In this document: piece by piece, positions 41,696 to 48,976 of the stretch
How positions within the stretch are numbered: the stretch's first letter is position 1
Layout: each line of letters opens with the position of its first letter
Source: an uncultured Lachnospiraceae bacterium
Lineage (GTDB): Bacteria; Bacillota; Clostridia; Lachnospirales; Lachnospiraceae
Assembly (NCBI GenBank): GCA_947650005.1
Contig: CANSTU010000017.1
Location: forward strand, 1 to 48,976
Length of the DNA: 48,976 nt
Reading direction: 5' to 3'
Translations under genes and position numbers: made by a program
Notes under the pieces: generated by a model
The model's input: the letters and a program-made list of their open reading frames with translations, nothing else
Databases searched by the model: none
What the model was told of the DNA's origin: nothing

Positions 41696-42892
41696 TCACA
41701 CTTCCGACAGGCTCAGTTTTACGCCGTCCCGGCGAAGCGCCTCCTGCAGGGTAGGGAGCGCTGTTCTCCCCTTTTCGGGGGTGAGCGCCGCGGCCGTTCC
41801 CGCTGCCTGCCCTGTCACTGCGCAGGCAGGAATCACCCGCATCACATCCCACATCTCGTCGTCTGCGCTGATACACCGCCCTGCCGCAAACAGATTTTCG
41901 ATGGCAGTGCCGCACAGAGCGCCATAGGGCACCTCAAAACGGGGGCCGCGCTTGCGCCAATCCCCCACCATGCCCACGCTTCCGCAGACTGGCTTTCCTT
42001 CGTCTGCCTCCGACATCAGGGTTTCCCCATACAGGCATCGGGTCATCCGATATTGAGGCATGTGGGTCATTGCCGCGGGCTCCAGGATCCATCCCGCCTC
42101 CGCCCGCTTCAGGGCATCTGCCAGGGTAGCCTGATGGGACAGCGTCAAATATTCGCTGATTTCCTTCGCACTCTCCCCCCAGAACCGCCTGCCCTGCGGC
42201 CCTTCCTCCTTATCCCTTTCCGTCCCTTCCGCTGCATCCGCAAATCCCAGCATCTGCAGCTTCAGACCGTTCTGTGTGGCTGCATAGTACCATCCGGCCA
42301 CCGTATTTCCCCTCCCGTGCCGCCGGGTGCTCTCCCCGGCTTTGCGAAAGAGCAGCGCATTCCCCGTGGCATCCACCGCCGCCTTCGTCCCTATCGCCCC
42401 CCTTCCGTCCTGATTTTCAACGATCACCGCCCGGAGCCGGCCTCCCTGCGCCGACACATCGCAAATCCGCGTATCGTACCAGATACGCACCCCTGCGCTT
42501 TGCAGCAGCTTTTCCATTTCTATGGCAAAGCAGACCGGATTGAACTGTACCTCGAAACGCTGGGTCCCCCGTTCCCCTTCCCTTCCTTTTTCCAGCCAGG
42601 CTTCCGGCAGGGGGCCCTGTGCCCCATGAACGATGGACAGATGGAACAGCTCCTCCGCAATCCCATAGGACATCTGGTTTCCTCTCCCGTCGCACAGCGG
42701 CAGATAGATGACCACAAGGCCCGATGTGGCGAGGCCGCCCAGCACGCACTGCTTTTCCGCCAGGATCACCTTGGTGCCCTGCCTGGCCGCCGCTAGGGCT
42801 GCCGCCACGCCGGCTATCCCGCCTCCCCCCACAAATACGTCACATTCCTCCACAACAGGGATGCTGCCATGCGTTTCGATAAAATCACTCAT
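41696..42892 (-). CDS. FAD-dependent oxidoreductase
   Basis: The 398-residue protein has the dinucleotide motif VFVGGGGIAGVAAALAAARQG at residues 19-39, CVLGGLATSG after it, AAVDATGNALL in the middle and NLFAAGRCISADD near the end, the pattern of the FAD_oxidored (PF12831) group often found beside polysaccharide genes. The reaction is not known; possibilities are oxidation of a sugar or reduction of a conjugated acid. It is the last gene of the importer operon. AGGAAGG precedes the ATG. Confidence 0.85.
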   Translation of the reverse strand: MSDFIETHGSIPVVEECDVFVGGGGIAGVAAALAAARQGTKVILAEKQCVLGGLATSGLVVIYLPLCDGRGNQMSYGIAEELFHLSIVHGAQGPLPEAWLEKGREGERGTQRFEVQFNPVCFAIEMEKLLQSAGVRIWYDTRICDVSAQGGRLRAVIVENQDGRGAIGTKAAVDATGNALLFRKAGESTRRHGRGNTVAGWYYAATQNGLKLQMLGFADAAEGTERDKEEGPQGRRFWGESAKEISEYLTLSHQATLADALKRAEAGWILEPAAMTHMPQYRMTRCLYGETLMSEADEGKPVCGSVGMVGDWRKRGPRFEVPYGALCGTAIENLFAAGRCISADDEMWDVMRVIPACAVTGQAAGTAAALTPEKGRTALPTLQEALRRDGVKLSLSEV

Positions 42893-42922
42893 ATGAATCC
42901 TTCCTGCCGCACCTTACGCGGC
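42893..42922 (-). promoter_or_regulatory. Hairpin-SD element before the FAD oxidoreductase gene
   Basis: GCCGC and GCGGC (42906-42922) pair around a 7-nt loop, then AGGAAGGATTCAT leads to the ATG 13 nt away. Confidence 0.66.
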
Positions 42923-42933
42923 TTTTCCTGCCG

Positions 42934-43776
42934 TCATTGTTTAATTCCCGATACCGCCACGCTCTGTACGATATATTTCTGCATACACAGAAACGCTATA
43001 ATCAAGGGCACCGCGCTCAATACCGCCACCGCCATACGTGGACCATAATAGATGGAATTTTCCTGGGCGTTGAACAGTGATACGCCTACGGACAACAGCT
43101 GTTTTTTGGAAGTGCGGATTACCACCATCGGCCACAGATAGGAATTCCACTGGGCCACGATCTGCAGGATACTCAAAGCCGCCATGACCGGTTTGCACAG
43201 AGGCAGAATGATCCTGAAAAAGGTGCGCCACTCCCCGGCCCCATCCAGGCAGGCCGATTCCCGCAGAGAATCGGGCAGCGCAGATATGTTTTGGCTGGCG
43301 AAGAAAATGCCGTATACATAGGCTACGTTCCCCAAAATCAATGGCCAGTAAGTATTGATCATCCCCCATCCGCTGTACTGTAGATACAGGGGGATCATAC
43401 GCGACTCAAAGGGGATCATCATTACGGCCAGCATGAAGAAATACCAGAATTTCTTGCCGAAGAAGCGTCCTTTGGCAAAAGCATACCCGCACAGCAGGGC
43501 AAAAAACACAGAAATGACCGTATTTACTATGGCAATGAACAGGGTATTCATATAGTACCGCACCAGATCGATCATCTCCATGGCATACTTATAGTTCTTC
43601 ATGGACGTTTCTTTGGGAAGCCAGGAAAAGGGCGGCAGTTCCGTGATGGCATTGGCGTCAAAGGACAAGATAATGGCCCACCAAAGAGGAATCAGGATGA
43701 TTGCGAGAAGCGCCAGCAGGATCACAGCCGTGATCAGATGCCGCTGTTTTTCTTTTGTGAATTTCTTTTTTTTCAT
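42934..43776 (-). CDS. Carbohydrate ABC transporter permease (CUT1, MalG type)
   Basis: The 280-residue protein has six helices and the EAA loop ESACLDGAGEWRTFFRIILPLCKPV, where it contacts the ATPase. It follows the other permease with a 3-nt gap (TGA-TTG-ATG). No ATPase gene is present in the operon, so a shared MsmX-type ATPase is expected elsewhere. Confidence 0.92.
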   Translation of the reverse strand: MKKKKFTKEKQRHLITAVILLALLAIILIPLWWAIILSFDANAITELPPFSWLPKETSMKNYKYAMEMIDLVRYYMNTLFIAIVNTVISVFFALLCGYAFAKGRFFGKKFWYFFMLAVMMIPFESRMIPLYLQYSGWGMINTYWPLILGNVAYVYGIFFASQNISALPDSLRESACLDGAGEWRTFFRIILPLCKPVMAALSILQIVAQWNSYLWPMVVIRTSKKQLLSVGVSLFNAQENSIYYGPRMAVAVLSAVPLIIAFLCMQKYIVQSVAVSGIKQ

Positions 43777-43779
43777 CAA

Positions 43780-44697
43780 TCAGTCCCCTCCTTTCATAAA
43801 TCCGGACAGCTTCACATTGAAAATCGTCATCACGAAAACAATGGCAAACAGGATCACCGCGCCCGCAGAGGACAAGCCGTATCTGGGAGATTCAAAGCTG
43901 TACTGATAGATGTACATCAGGATGGTCTGAAGCGTTCCGTTGGGCCTTCCCGCACAGGCGTTCCCGCCCAGGATATACAGGTCTGTGAAACGGGACAAAC
44001 CGTTGATCATTCCCGTAACAAACAGGAACGCAAAGCAGGACTTCATCTGGGGAATGGTAATATAGAGCATCCGTTTCAGCTGGGTGGCCCCATCCACAGA
44101 TGCCGCATCATAGATTTCCGTGGGGATCGACTGCAGGCTGGCCAGATTCAGAAGCATGGAATAGCCCAGGTTCATCCAGAGCCAAATAATGGTAGCCCCC
44201 ATATGGGAAAGCGCCGGATCCGTGATCCATCCTATCGTGACTTCCCTACCTGTGATCATGGATAGGAACTGATTTAAAAGTCCGCCGTTCCCCTTCAGCA
44301 CATACTGGAAAATCAGCACCACGCTGACGCCTGTAATGATGTTGGGCATATAGAACATGACCCGGAAAAAGCCCTGCAGCTTTGTGCGTCCCAGGCTGTT
44401 GATCGCATTCGCCAGCAGAAAGCCGAATGGGATGGTCAGCAGGCCATAGAACCCCAGCAACATTGTGTTCTTAAGCGCCCTCAAAAAGGATTTGGAGGTT
44501 AAGAGCGTCGTATAGTTGCGCAGCCCGATCACCTCATAGTCCGTACCGTATGTCCCCATGTTCGTCGTTGAGAAATAGAGGGTCTTAAGAGTGGGAAAAT
44601 AAACGAGAGCCACCAACGCGGCCAGCGTGACGATGATAAAGGAATACCATGTCAGATTACGCTTTATATCCCTTTTCGTTATTCTTTTTTTGTTCAT
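43780..44697 (-). CDS. Carbohydrate ABC transporter permease (CUT1, MalF type)
   Basis: The 305-residue protein has six helices and the EAA loop YDAASVDGATQLKRMLYITIPQM. The ATG at 44697 follows AGGAGGGAG; a GTG two codons before is part of the ribosome region. With the MalG-type partner it forms the membrane channel for the binding protein encoded upstream. Confidence 0.92.
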   Translation of the reverse strand: MNKKRITKRDIKRNLTWYSFIIVTLAALVALVYFPTLKTLYFSTTNMGTYGTDYEVIGLRNYTTLLTSKSFLRALKNTMLLGFYGLLTIPFGFLLANAINSLGRTKLQGFFRVMFYMPNIITGVSVVLIFQYVLKGNGGLLNQFLSMITGREVTIGWITDPALSHMGATIIWLWMNLGYSMLLNLASLQSIPTEIYDAASVDGATQLKRMLYITIPQMKSCFAFLFVTGMINGLSRFTDLYILGGNACAGRPNGTLQTILMYIYQYSFESPRYGLSSAGAVILFAIVFVMTIFNVKLSGFMKGGD

Positions 44698-44797
44698 AGG
44701 CACTCCCTCCTGATGTCTTTATAACCTTTTGCCCTTGCCTGCGGGCTCTTCCCTGTCGCCTTACGACCAATTCCCCGTGCATGATCGCAGCACGAAT

Positions 44798-44828
44798 ACA
44801 GGCGGCGGAGGAAACCACCGCCGCCTGT
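44798..44828 (-). promoter_or_regulatory. Intergenic stem-loop between binding protein and permease genes
   Basis: ACAGGCGGCGG (44798-44808) and CCGCCGCCTGT (44818-44828) form a perfect 11-bp stem with no T run downstream. Such stems after the binding-protein gene usually protect its mRNA 3' end and lower expression of the permeases. Confidence 0.75.
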
Positions 44829-44848
44829 CATAATCTGACAATGCCTCG

Positions 44849-46366
44849 TTAGTTCAGAGTGGAGAGATATTCATCCACATAGTCCTGCATGGACTGTGCC
44901 GCCTCCTCGGGAGTCATATTTTCATTCACCACATTGTCCACGGCCGTAATCAGCGTATTGGTTACGGAACCGAAACTCACGTTGTTGAATACGTCGTTTG
45001 TGGAATTGTTATAGTTCTCAGGCAGGGTACTCAGGGCAGCATCGATAGCGGACGCCGCATTTTCACCCACCAGCTCCTGGACCATATCCTTGCCGTCCTT
45101 GTTATTGGGGATTTCCATATTGGAAACCACCCACTGCGTGGCCTTCTCGTCTGTGGTCATGAATTTGATGAACTCCCATGCCCATTCCTTGTTGTCGGAA
45201 TCTTTGAAGATAGCCATATTATTGTCACCCGCGTGAGGTGTAGGAATCCCTTTGTATTCGCCAACAGAACACTGAGGCATAGGGATCGCCACATATCTTC
45301 CATCAAGATCAGCAGCCTGCATTTCAAAATATTTTGCGATCGGGCCATCCGTGAAAAGCATTGCCCAGTCATTCTCCCCGTTTAAGGTGGTGGTCACCGC
45401 AACCCCTTCCTTACTGCCGGGGCTGGCAAATTTACTCATATCTGCAATCAGCTGGAATGCGGCGATGCTTTCCGGAACCATAAAATTAACTTCACAATCC
45501 TGAAGGGTGGCGCCATACTGGAATACCTTGGCTCCCAATGCATTGGCGGCCTGTACATAGTTGAACCACAAGTTAGAACCCCCTGCGGAATACATCTGCA
45601 GGCCATAGGTCTCTTTTCCAGTTACCGGATCCGTACCCGTCAGCTTTTCACCCAGGGCGAGTACATCGTCATAGGTCCAGCTCTCATCGGGAAGTTCTAC
45701 CCCGTAATCCTCGAAAATCTGTGTGTCAAGCCACACGATACAAGGAGCAAGGGATACGGAAATGCCGGAAACCTTGAACGAATCCGGATGCTCCGTTGTA
45801 CGTCTGGAGGCCGTTCCATAGAGCCGGTCATAGTACTCCGGATCCTTTTCCAGGTAAGGAGCGAGATCTTCCGTCAAATCCGTCATGGTCCCGCCGTGCA
45901 TGATGATATCCACCTCGCCGCTCAGACAGGCCGTTGTGATCGCGCTCTGCCAGCTGTCCCAGGAAGCATTTTCGATCTGCAGGGTCACATTGGGATAAAA
46001 CTCATTCCATCTGGCGATGATGTCCTTATAGCCGGGTTTAAAAATGCCGGAGACCAGGTCGGTAACCCCTTCCTCCCCCACTGCAAAGATGCCGGGGCCG
46101 AACACGTTCAGCATCACTTCTTTACTGGTATCTAAGCTTTCATTTTTTTGATATCCGCCGGTTTCCACTTCGGCTTCCACCTTGAAGGAATCCTCCGCTT
46201 CTCCTACCACGGTTTCTTCCGCGGCTTCCGGAATTTCAGCCTTACTTTCCGTTTCCGTATTACCCCCCCCCGTATCGTTCTGAGAAGATGAACCGGATCC
46301 GCCGCAGCCTGCCACGGCTACAGCCAACAGAACTGTACTCATCAATAATGCAAGTTTCCTCTTCAT
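44849..46366 (-). CDS. Sugar ABC transporter substrate-binding lipoprotein
   Basis: The 505-residue protein has a lipoprotein signal (LLAVAVAGCGG), a Gly/Ser-rich linker, and the family-1 solute-binding fold (MLNVFGPGIFAVGEEG..., WNEFYPNVTLQIENASWDSWQ). It is anchored outside and delivers oligosaccharides to the two permeases. AAGGAGG precedes the ATG. A nine-base G run encodes the linker near residue 33; its length is worth noting as a slippage site. Confidence 0.93.
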   Translation of the reverse strand: MKRKLALLMSTVLLAVAVAGCGGSGSSSQNDTGGGNTETESKAEIPEAAEETVVGEAEDSFKVEAEVETGGYQKNESLDTSKEVMLNVFGPGIFAVGEEGVTDLVSGIFKPGYKDIIARWNEFYPNVTLQIENASWDSWQSAITTACLSGEVDIIMHGGTMTDLTEDLAPYLEKDPEYYDRLYGTASRRTTEHPDSFKVSGISVSLAPCIVWLDTQIFEDYGVELPDESWTYDDVLALGEKLTGTDPVTGKETYGLQMYSAGGSNLWFNYVQAANALGAKVFQYGATLQDCEVNFMVPESIAAFQLIADMSKFASPGSKEGVAVTTTLNGENDWAMLFTDGPIAKYFEMQAADLDGRYVAIPMPQCSVGEYKGIPTPHAGDNNMAIFKDSDNKEWAWEFIKFMTTDEKATQWVVSNMEIPNNKDGKDMVQELVGENAASAIDAALSTLPENYNNSTNDVFNNVSFGSVTNTLITAVDNVVNENMTPEEAAQSMQDYVDEYLSTLN

Positions 46367-46493
46367 GTACGTCTTTCCTCCTTCTTTTTATAAAAAATTT
46401 ACTATCATCAAGGAATCCTTCTTAGGGTAAATGTCCCTGGAAACTCCCTTTCCGATCTCTCGTTTATGCTGCCGTCCCTTCTCCCTGCACGAG

Positions 46494-47396
46494 TTACAAT
46501 GAAGTCTGTGTGTCGTCCGGATCGCCGTTGCGCGCCAAGTCATATTCCTTTGACCAATCCAGATCCCGGTATTTCTCTCCCCTGGGATCTGTCCGGATGA
46601 ATTCCATCAGCATGTCCAGCATTTCTTCCGTCCAGGTATTCTTGTCGATCTGGGCCGTGGTTAAGCGGTTCTGTCCGATCATCTCGAACCCAAAATCATC
46701 CTTGATATGGGTCTTTGCCGCGCCGTCCACCACATCCGCCACAAGATGGCTGGGGATGAACAGCACCCCTCCCGGCGCTCCGAACACAACGTCCCCGGGC
46801 AGGCAGACAGCATTGCCGATCCGGCAGGCCGTGTTGAATCCTGTCATCACCACTTCCCGAATGGGCGTGGGATCGATTCCTCGATAATAGACCTGCACTC
46901 CCTCCACCGTTTTCATCTGTTCCAAATCCCGGACGCCTCCCCAGACCACGCCGCCCCCGTTCTTGGTCCTGGCGTGAATTGCCGTGGTTAAATTCCCTCC
47001 CAGAAAAGTACCCTTATAGATCTTGTCATATAGGTCACAGACCACCACGTCCCGTTCCACCAGGGAGTCGATCACCCATTGGTTATAGTTTCCCTTCCGT
47101 CCCTCCTGGGCTCCGATTCCGAACATCACCTCATGCATGTCGGGCCTGGTGGGCATATAGGTACAGGTTACCGCACGGCCGATGAGCTTTCTTCCGTCCT
47201 CATGCAGCAGATGAAGCCTCCCCTCAAACTGGTTCTCATATCCCAGCAGATAGATCGGCTTCCAGACTTCTTCAAGCGTCATCCCCCGCAGGGCGTCCAG
47301 ATATCGGTCTTCCACATAGGGACGTCCGTCCTCCATCCGCGGGCCCGTCCAATGCTGTGTGAGTTCAATGACATCCTCTTTTGAATTAAAATGCAT
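46494..47396 (-). CDS. RraA-family lyase/aldolase-like protein
   Basis: The 300-residue protein has the RraA fold core: HEVMFGIGAQEGRKGNYNQWVIDSLVERDVVVCDLYDKIYKGTFLGGNLTTAIHARTKNGGGVVWGGVRDLEQM. The Gly-Gly and the Arg-Asp (GVRDLEQ) correspond to the metal and oxalate/pyruvate site of HMG/CHA aldolases. It lies between the enolase-superfamily gene and the importer, where a 2-keto-3-deoxy acid produced by that dehydratase would be a natural substrate; this is inference. The ATG at 47396 follows GGGGG. Confidence 0.83.
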   Translation of the reverse strand: MHFNSKEDVIELTQHWTGPRMEDGRPYVEDRYLDALRGMTLEEVWKPIYLLGYENQFEGRLHLLHEDGRKLIGRAVTCTYMPTRPDMHEVMFGIGAQEGRKGNYNQWVIDSLVERDVVVCDLYDKIYKGTFLGGNLTTAIHARTKNGGGVVWGGVRDLEQMKTVEGVQVYYRGIDPTPIREVVMTGFNTACRIGNAVCLPGDVVFGAPGGVLFIPSHLVADVVDGAAKTHIKDDFGFEMIGQNRLTTAQIDKNTWTEEMLDMLMEFIRTDPRGEKYRDLDWSKEYDLARNGDPDDTQTSL

Positions 47397-47463
47397 ATTT
47401 GCCCCCATCTGCGTGCAAAGCACACGCTTATATCAAGGAGATTGAAAGCATCCCTCTTTCAAT
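47397..47463 (-). promoter_or_regulatory. Hairpin-SD unit before the RraA-like gene
   Basis: The hairpin at 47411-47427 (GCGTGT with GCACGC) ends 14 nt before the ATG; AGATGGGGGCAAAT lies between. Upstream is the second stem ATTGAAAG/CTTTCAAT (47441-47463) and CTCCTTGAT, so a complete single array unit of about 67 bp is present. Confidence 0.75.
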
Positions 47464-47524
47464 CCCTACTTCCATGCCGCGCCTTCGTAGTACCGCATCG
47501 GCTTCCAAACTTCCCCTTCAATTT

Positions 47525-48865
47525 TCAGCTCCAGATCCTGTCGTTGGAGAATTCCCGATCCCACTCCCCCGTGGGCTCCCACATACCGGGTATCTGTGGA
47601 TTGATGTGTTTTGCCAATAGTTCCTCGTTCAAGCTTTCGATGCCAAGGCCGGGCCCGTCCGGCACCTGGATAAATCCGTCCCGGATCAACGGCTGCGGCA
47701 GTCCCTTTACCATGTCTTTCCACCAGGGGACATCCACCGAATGGAACTCCACCGCCAAAACATTGTGCAGGGCAGCAGCCGTATGAACGGCAGCCATGCA
47801 CGCCACAGGGCTTTCCGCCATGTGAATCGCCACCGCGACACCCTGCTCGTCCGCCATATCTCCGATTTTCTTCAATTCGAGGGCTCCGCCGCAGGTGAGG
47901 ATATCCGGATGGATCACAGACACGCCGCCTGCTTTCATCAATGTTTCAAACCCTTCCTTGAGATAAATGTCCTCCCCCGTACATACAGGTATCGTCGTGG
48001 CATTCCGCAGGCGCACATAATGATCCGTATACATCCAGGGAGCCATATCCTCTATCCAAGCCAGATTATATTTCTCCATCCTACGGGCAAAACGGATGCA
48101 GTCCTCCAGGGCCACATGCCCGAAATGGTCGATCGCCAGCGGCACTTCGTACCCGATCACCTCACGGACCTGGCGGACATATTCCTCCAGATAGTGGAGC
48201 CCTTTCTCTGTCAGATGGATTCCGGTAAAGGGATGGGCCGTATTCACAATGCTGTAGCTTTTCTGATGTTTCACCATATCCGCCGTAACGGAACCGCCCT
48301 GTACGTTCAGGATGTGGGACGCATATTTCTTCATGTCGTCGATCAGCCCCAAAGGGGCATTGATGGTTCCCGGTTCGTCCAACAAAAGCCCGATTCCCAG
48401 ATCCATCTTTAGAAACGTAAAGCCCATATCCATGCGGGCCTTGAGCGCATTCCCCATATCATGGCCGCTGTGTTTTCCGTCCACGTCCGTATCGCAATAG
48501 ACCCGTACGCTGTCCCTGTATTTCCCGCCCAGCATTTGGTACAGCGGCACCCCATACGCCTTCCCAGCCAAATCCCATAGGGCGATTTCAACGCCCGAAA
48601 CGCCTCCGCCCTGCCTGGAATGCCCGCCGAACTGCTTGATCTTGTGAAAAATCCGATCCACGTCGCATGGATTCTCTCCCAAAAGACGGCTTTTTAACAT
48701 CAATGCATACGTCTTACTGGATGCATCCCTCACCTCGCCGTATCCCACGAGGCCCTGGTTCGTGTAAAGCTTCATCAATGTGCACCTCTTCGGCGCGCCA
48801 TCGATATCCACAAAACGCATATCCGTAATGCGCAATGTGCGTGGGTCTATGTCTGTCTGCCTCAT
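47525..48865 (-). CDS. Mandelate racemase/muconate lactonizing-family dehydratase
   Basis: The product has 446 residues from the ATG at 48865. The barrel carries the enolase-superfamily residues: LKMDLG, metal ligands in LAIDHFGH, LAWIEDMAPW and CTGEDIYL, and the His of AIHMAES. It should remove water from a sugar acid such as a gluconate, galactonate or uronate-derived acid. The true start and promoter are uncertain because the genomic sequence ends at 48874, only 9 bases upstream; residues read further upstream are adapter translation. It heads the importer operon. Confidence 0.85.
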   Translation of the reverse strand: MRQTDIDPRTLRITDMRFVDIDGAPKRCTLMKLYTNQGLVGYGEVRDASSKTYALMLKSRLLGENPCDVDRIFHKIKQFGGHSRQGGGVSGVEIALWDLAGKAYGVPLYQMLGGKYRDSVRVYCDTDVDGKHSGHDMGNALKARMDMGFTFLKMDLGIGLLLDEPGTINAPLGLIDDMKKYASHILNVQGGSVTADMVKHQKSYSIVNTAHPFTGIHLTEKGLHYLEEYVRQVREVIGYEVPLAIDHFGHVALEDCIRFARRMEKYNLAWIEDMAPWMYTDHYVRLRNATTIPVCTGEDIYLKEGFETLMKAGGVSVIHPDILTCGGALELKKIGDMADEQGVAVAIHMAESPVACMAAVHTAAALHNVLAVEFHSVDVPWWKDMVKGLPQPLIRDGFIQVPDGPGLGIESLNEELLAKHINPQIPGMWEPTGEWDREFSNDRIWS

Positions 48866-48874
48866 ATCCGTTTG

Positions 48875-48976
48875 AGATCGGAAGAGCACACGTCTGAACT
48901 CCAGTCACGCTGGATTTTCCCACCTATCGCGTATGCCGTCTTCTGCTTGAAAAGGGGGGGGGGGGGGGGGGGGGGG
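48875..48976. other. Illumina sequencing adapter and poly-G artefact
   Basis: From 48875 the sequence reads AGATCGGAAGAGCACACGTC and continues as the TruSeq read-1 adapter to 48908. A 17-base index-like segment follows (48909-48925), then the constant GTATGCCGTCTTCTGCTTG region with one mismatch (48926-48949), AAAA, and 23 G at 48954-48976. Poly-G is the dark signal of two-colour instruments. It is not genomic. The 17 bases fit an 8-nt index plus a 9-nt UMI, which is inference. Confidence 0.98.

Noticed and set aside
48714-48923. 69-codon minus-strand frame starting with GKSSVTGVQTCALPIS
   Set aside because: The N-terminus is translated adapter and the rest is a shadow of the dehydratase gene.
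1-48976. tRNA, rRNA or insertion sequences
   Set aside because: I looked for cloverleaf-type ends, CCA tails, transposase motifs and terminal inverted repeats and found none that held up.

Overview
The window is 49 kb of chromosome from a spore-forming Gram-positive bacterium, most likely a gut Clostridia of the Lachnospiraceae type. This rests on the spoIIAA-spoIIAB-sigF operon followed by spoVAA-spoVAB, a T-box leader on valS, a Gram-positive LexA box, strong GGAGG ribosome sites and a polysaccharide-degrading gene repertoire; genus cannot be read from the sequence. The left end starts inside a GNAT gene. The right end is not biological: from 48875 onward it is Illumina adapter followed by poly-G.

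Layout. 1-5.1 kb: GNAT end, then on the minus strand a PH-domain protein, a MATE exporter and an MBOAT/SGNH pair that probably O-acylates a surface polymer. 5.1-7 kb: pyrBI on the plus strand behind a long leader that resembles an enterobacterial pyrBI attenuator. 7-8.9 kb: UDP-glucose dehydrogenase, a tandem hairpin array and an XRE regulator. 9.1-12.1 kb: an AT-rich resistance-type block (MATE exporter, its TetR repressor, rifampin ADP-ribosyltransferase arr). 12.3-16.6 kb: ferredoxin, GH88, a discoidin-like protein, kduI and kduD, i.e. unsaturated uronate release and catabolism. 16.7-19 kb: an SOS-controlled Y-family polymerase with YolD. 19-22.4 kb: sporulation operon. 22.4-28.8 kb: zinc-ribbon/TPR protein, a 53-residue protein, folC, valS with T-box. 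28.8-32.6 kb: a broken histidine kinase, its response regulator, and a GntR-regulated ABC transporter. 33-48.9 kb: a hemicellulose/uronate locus with an AraC regulator, sugar ABC importer, GH10, GH2, two sugar-acid oxidoreductases, a lactonase-fold protein, UxuA-like dehydratase, an enolase-superfamily dehydratase and a RraA-fold lyase. The GH10 and GH2 lack signal peptides, so oligosaccharides are probably imported and then cut inside the cell.

The most unusual feature is not a gene. At fifteen start codons of functionally unrelated genes a small GC-rich hairpin ends 12-16 nt before the start, immediately 5' of the Shine-Dalgarno sequence. Stem sequences differ between copies while pairing is kept, and the element also occurs as 67-bp-period tandem arrays in front of ugd and kduI. 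This is the best candidate here for an undescribed system: a dispersed RNA-level translation-initiation module. Other notable items are the pyrBI attenuator, a LexA box filling the -35/-10 spacer, a perfect 24-bp inverted repeat upstream of spoIIAA, and the frameshifted kinase.
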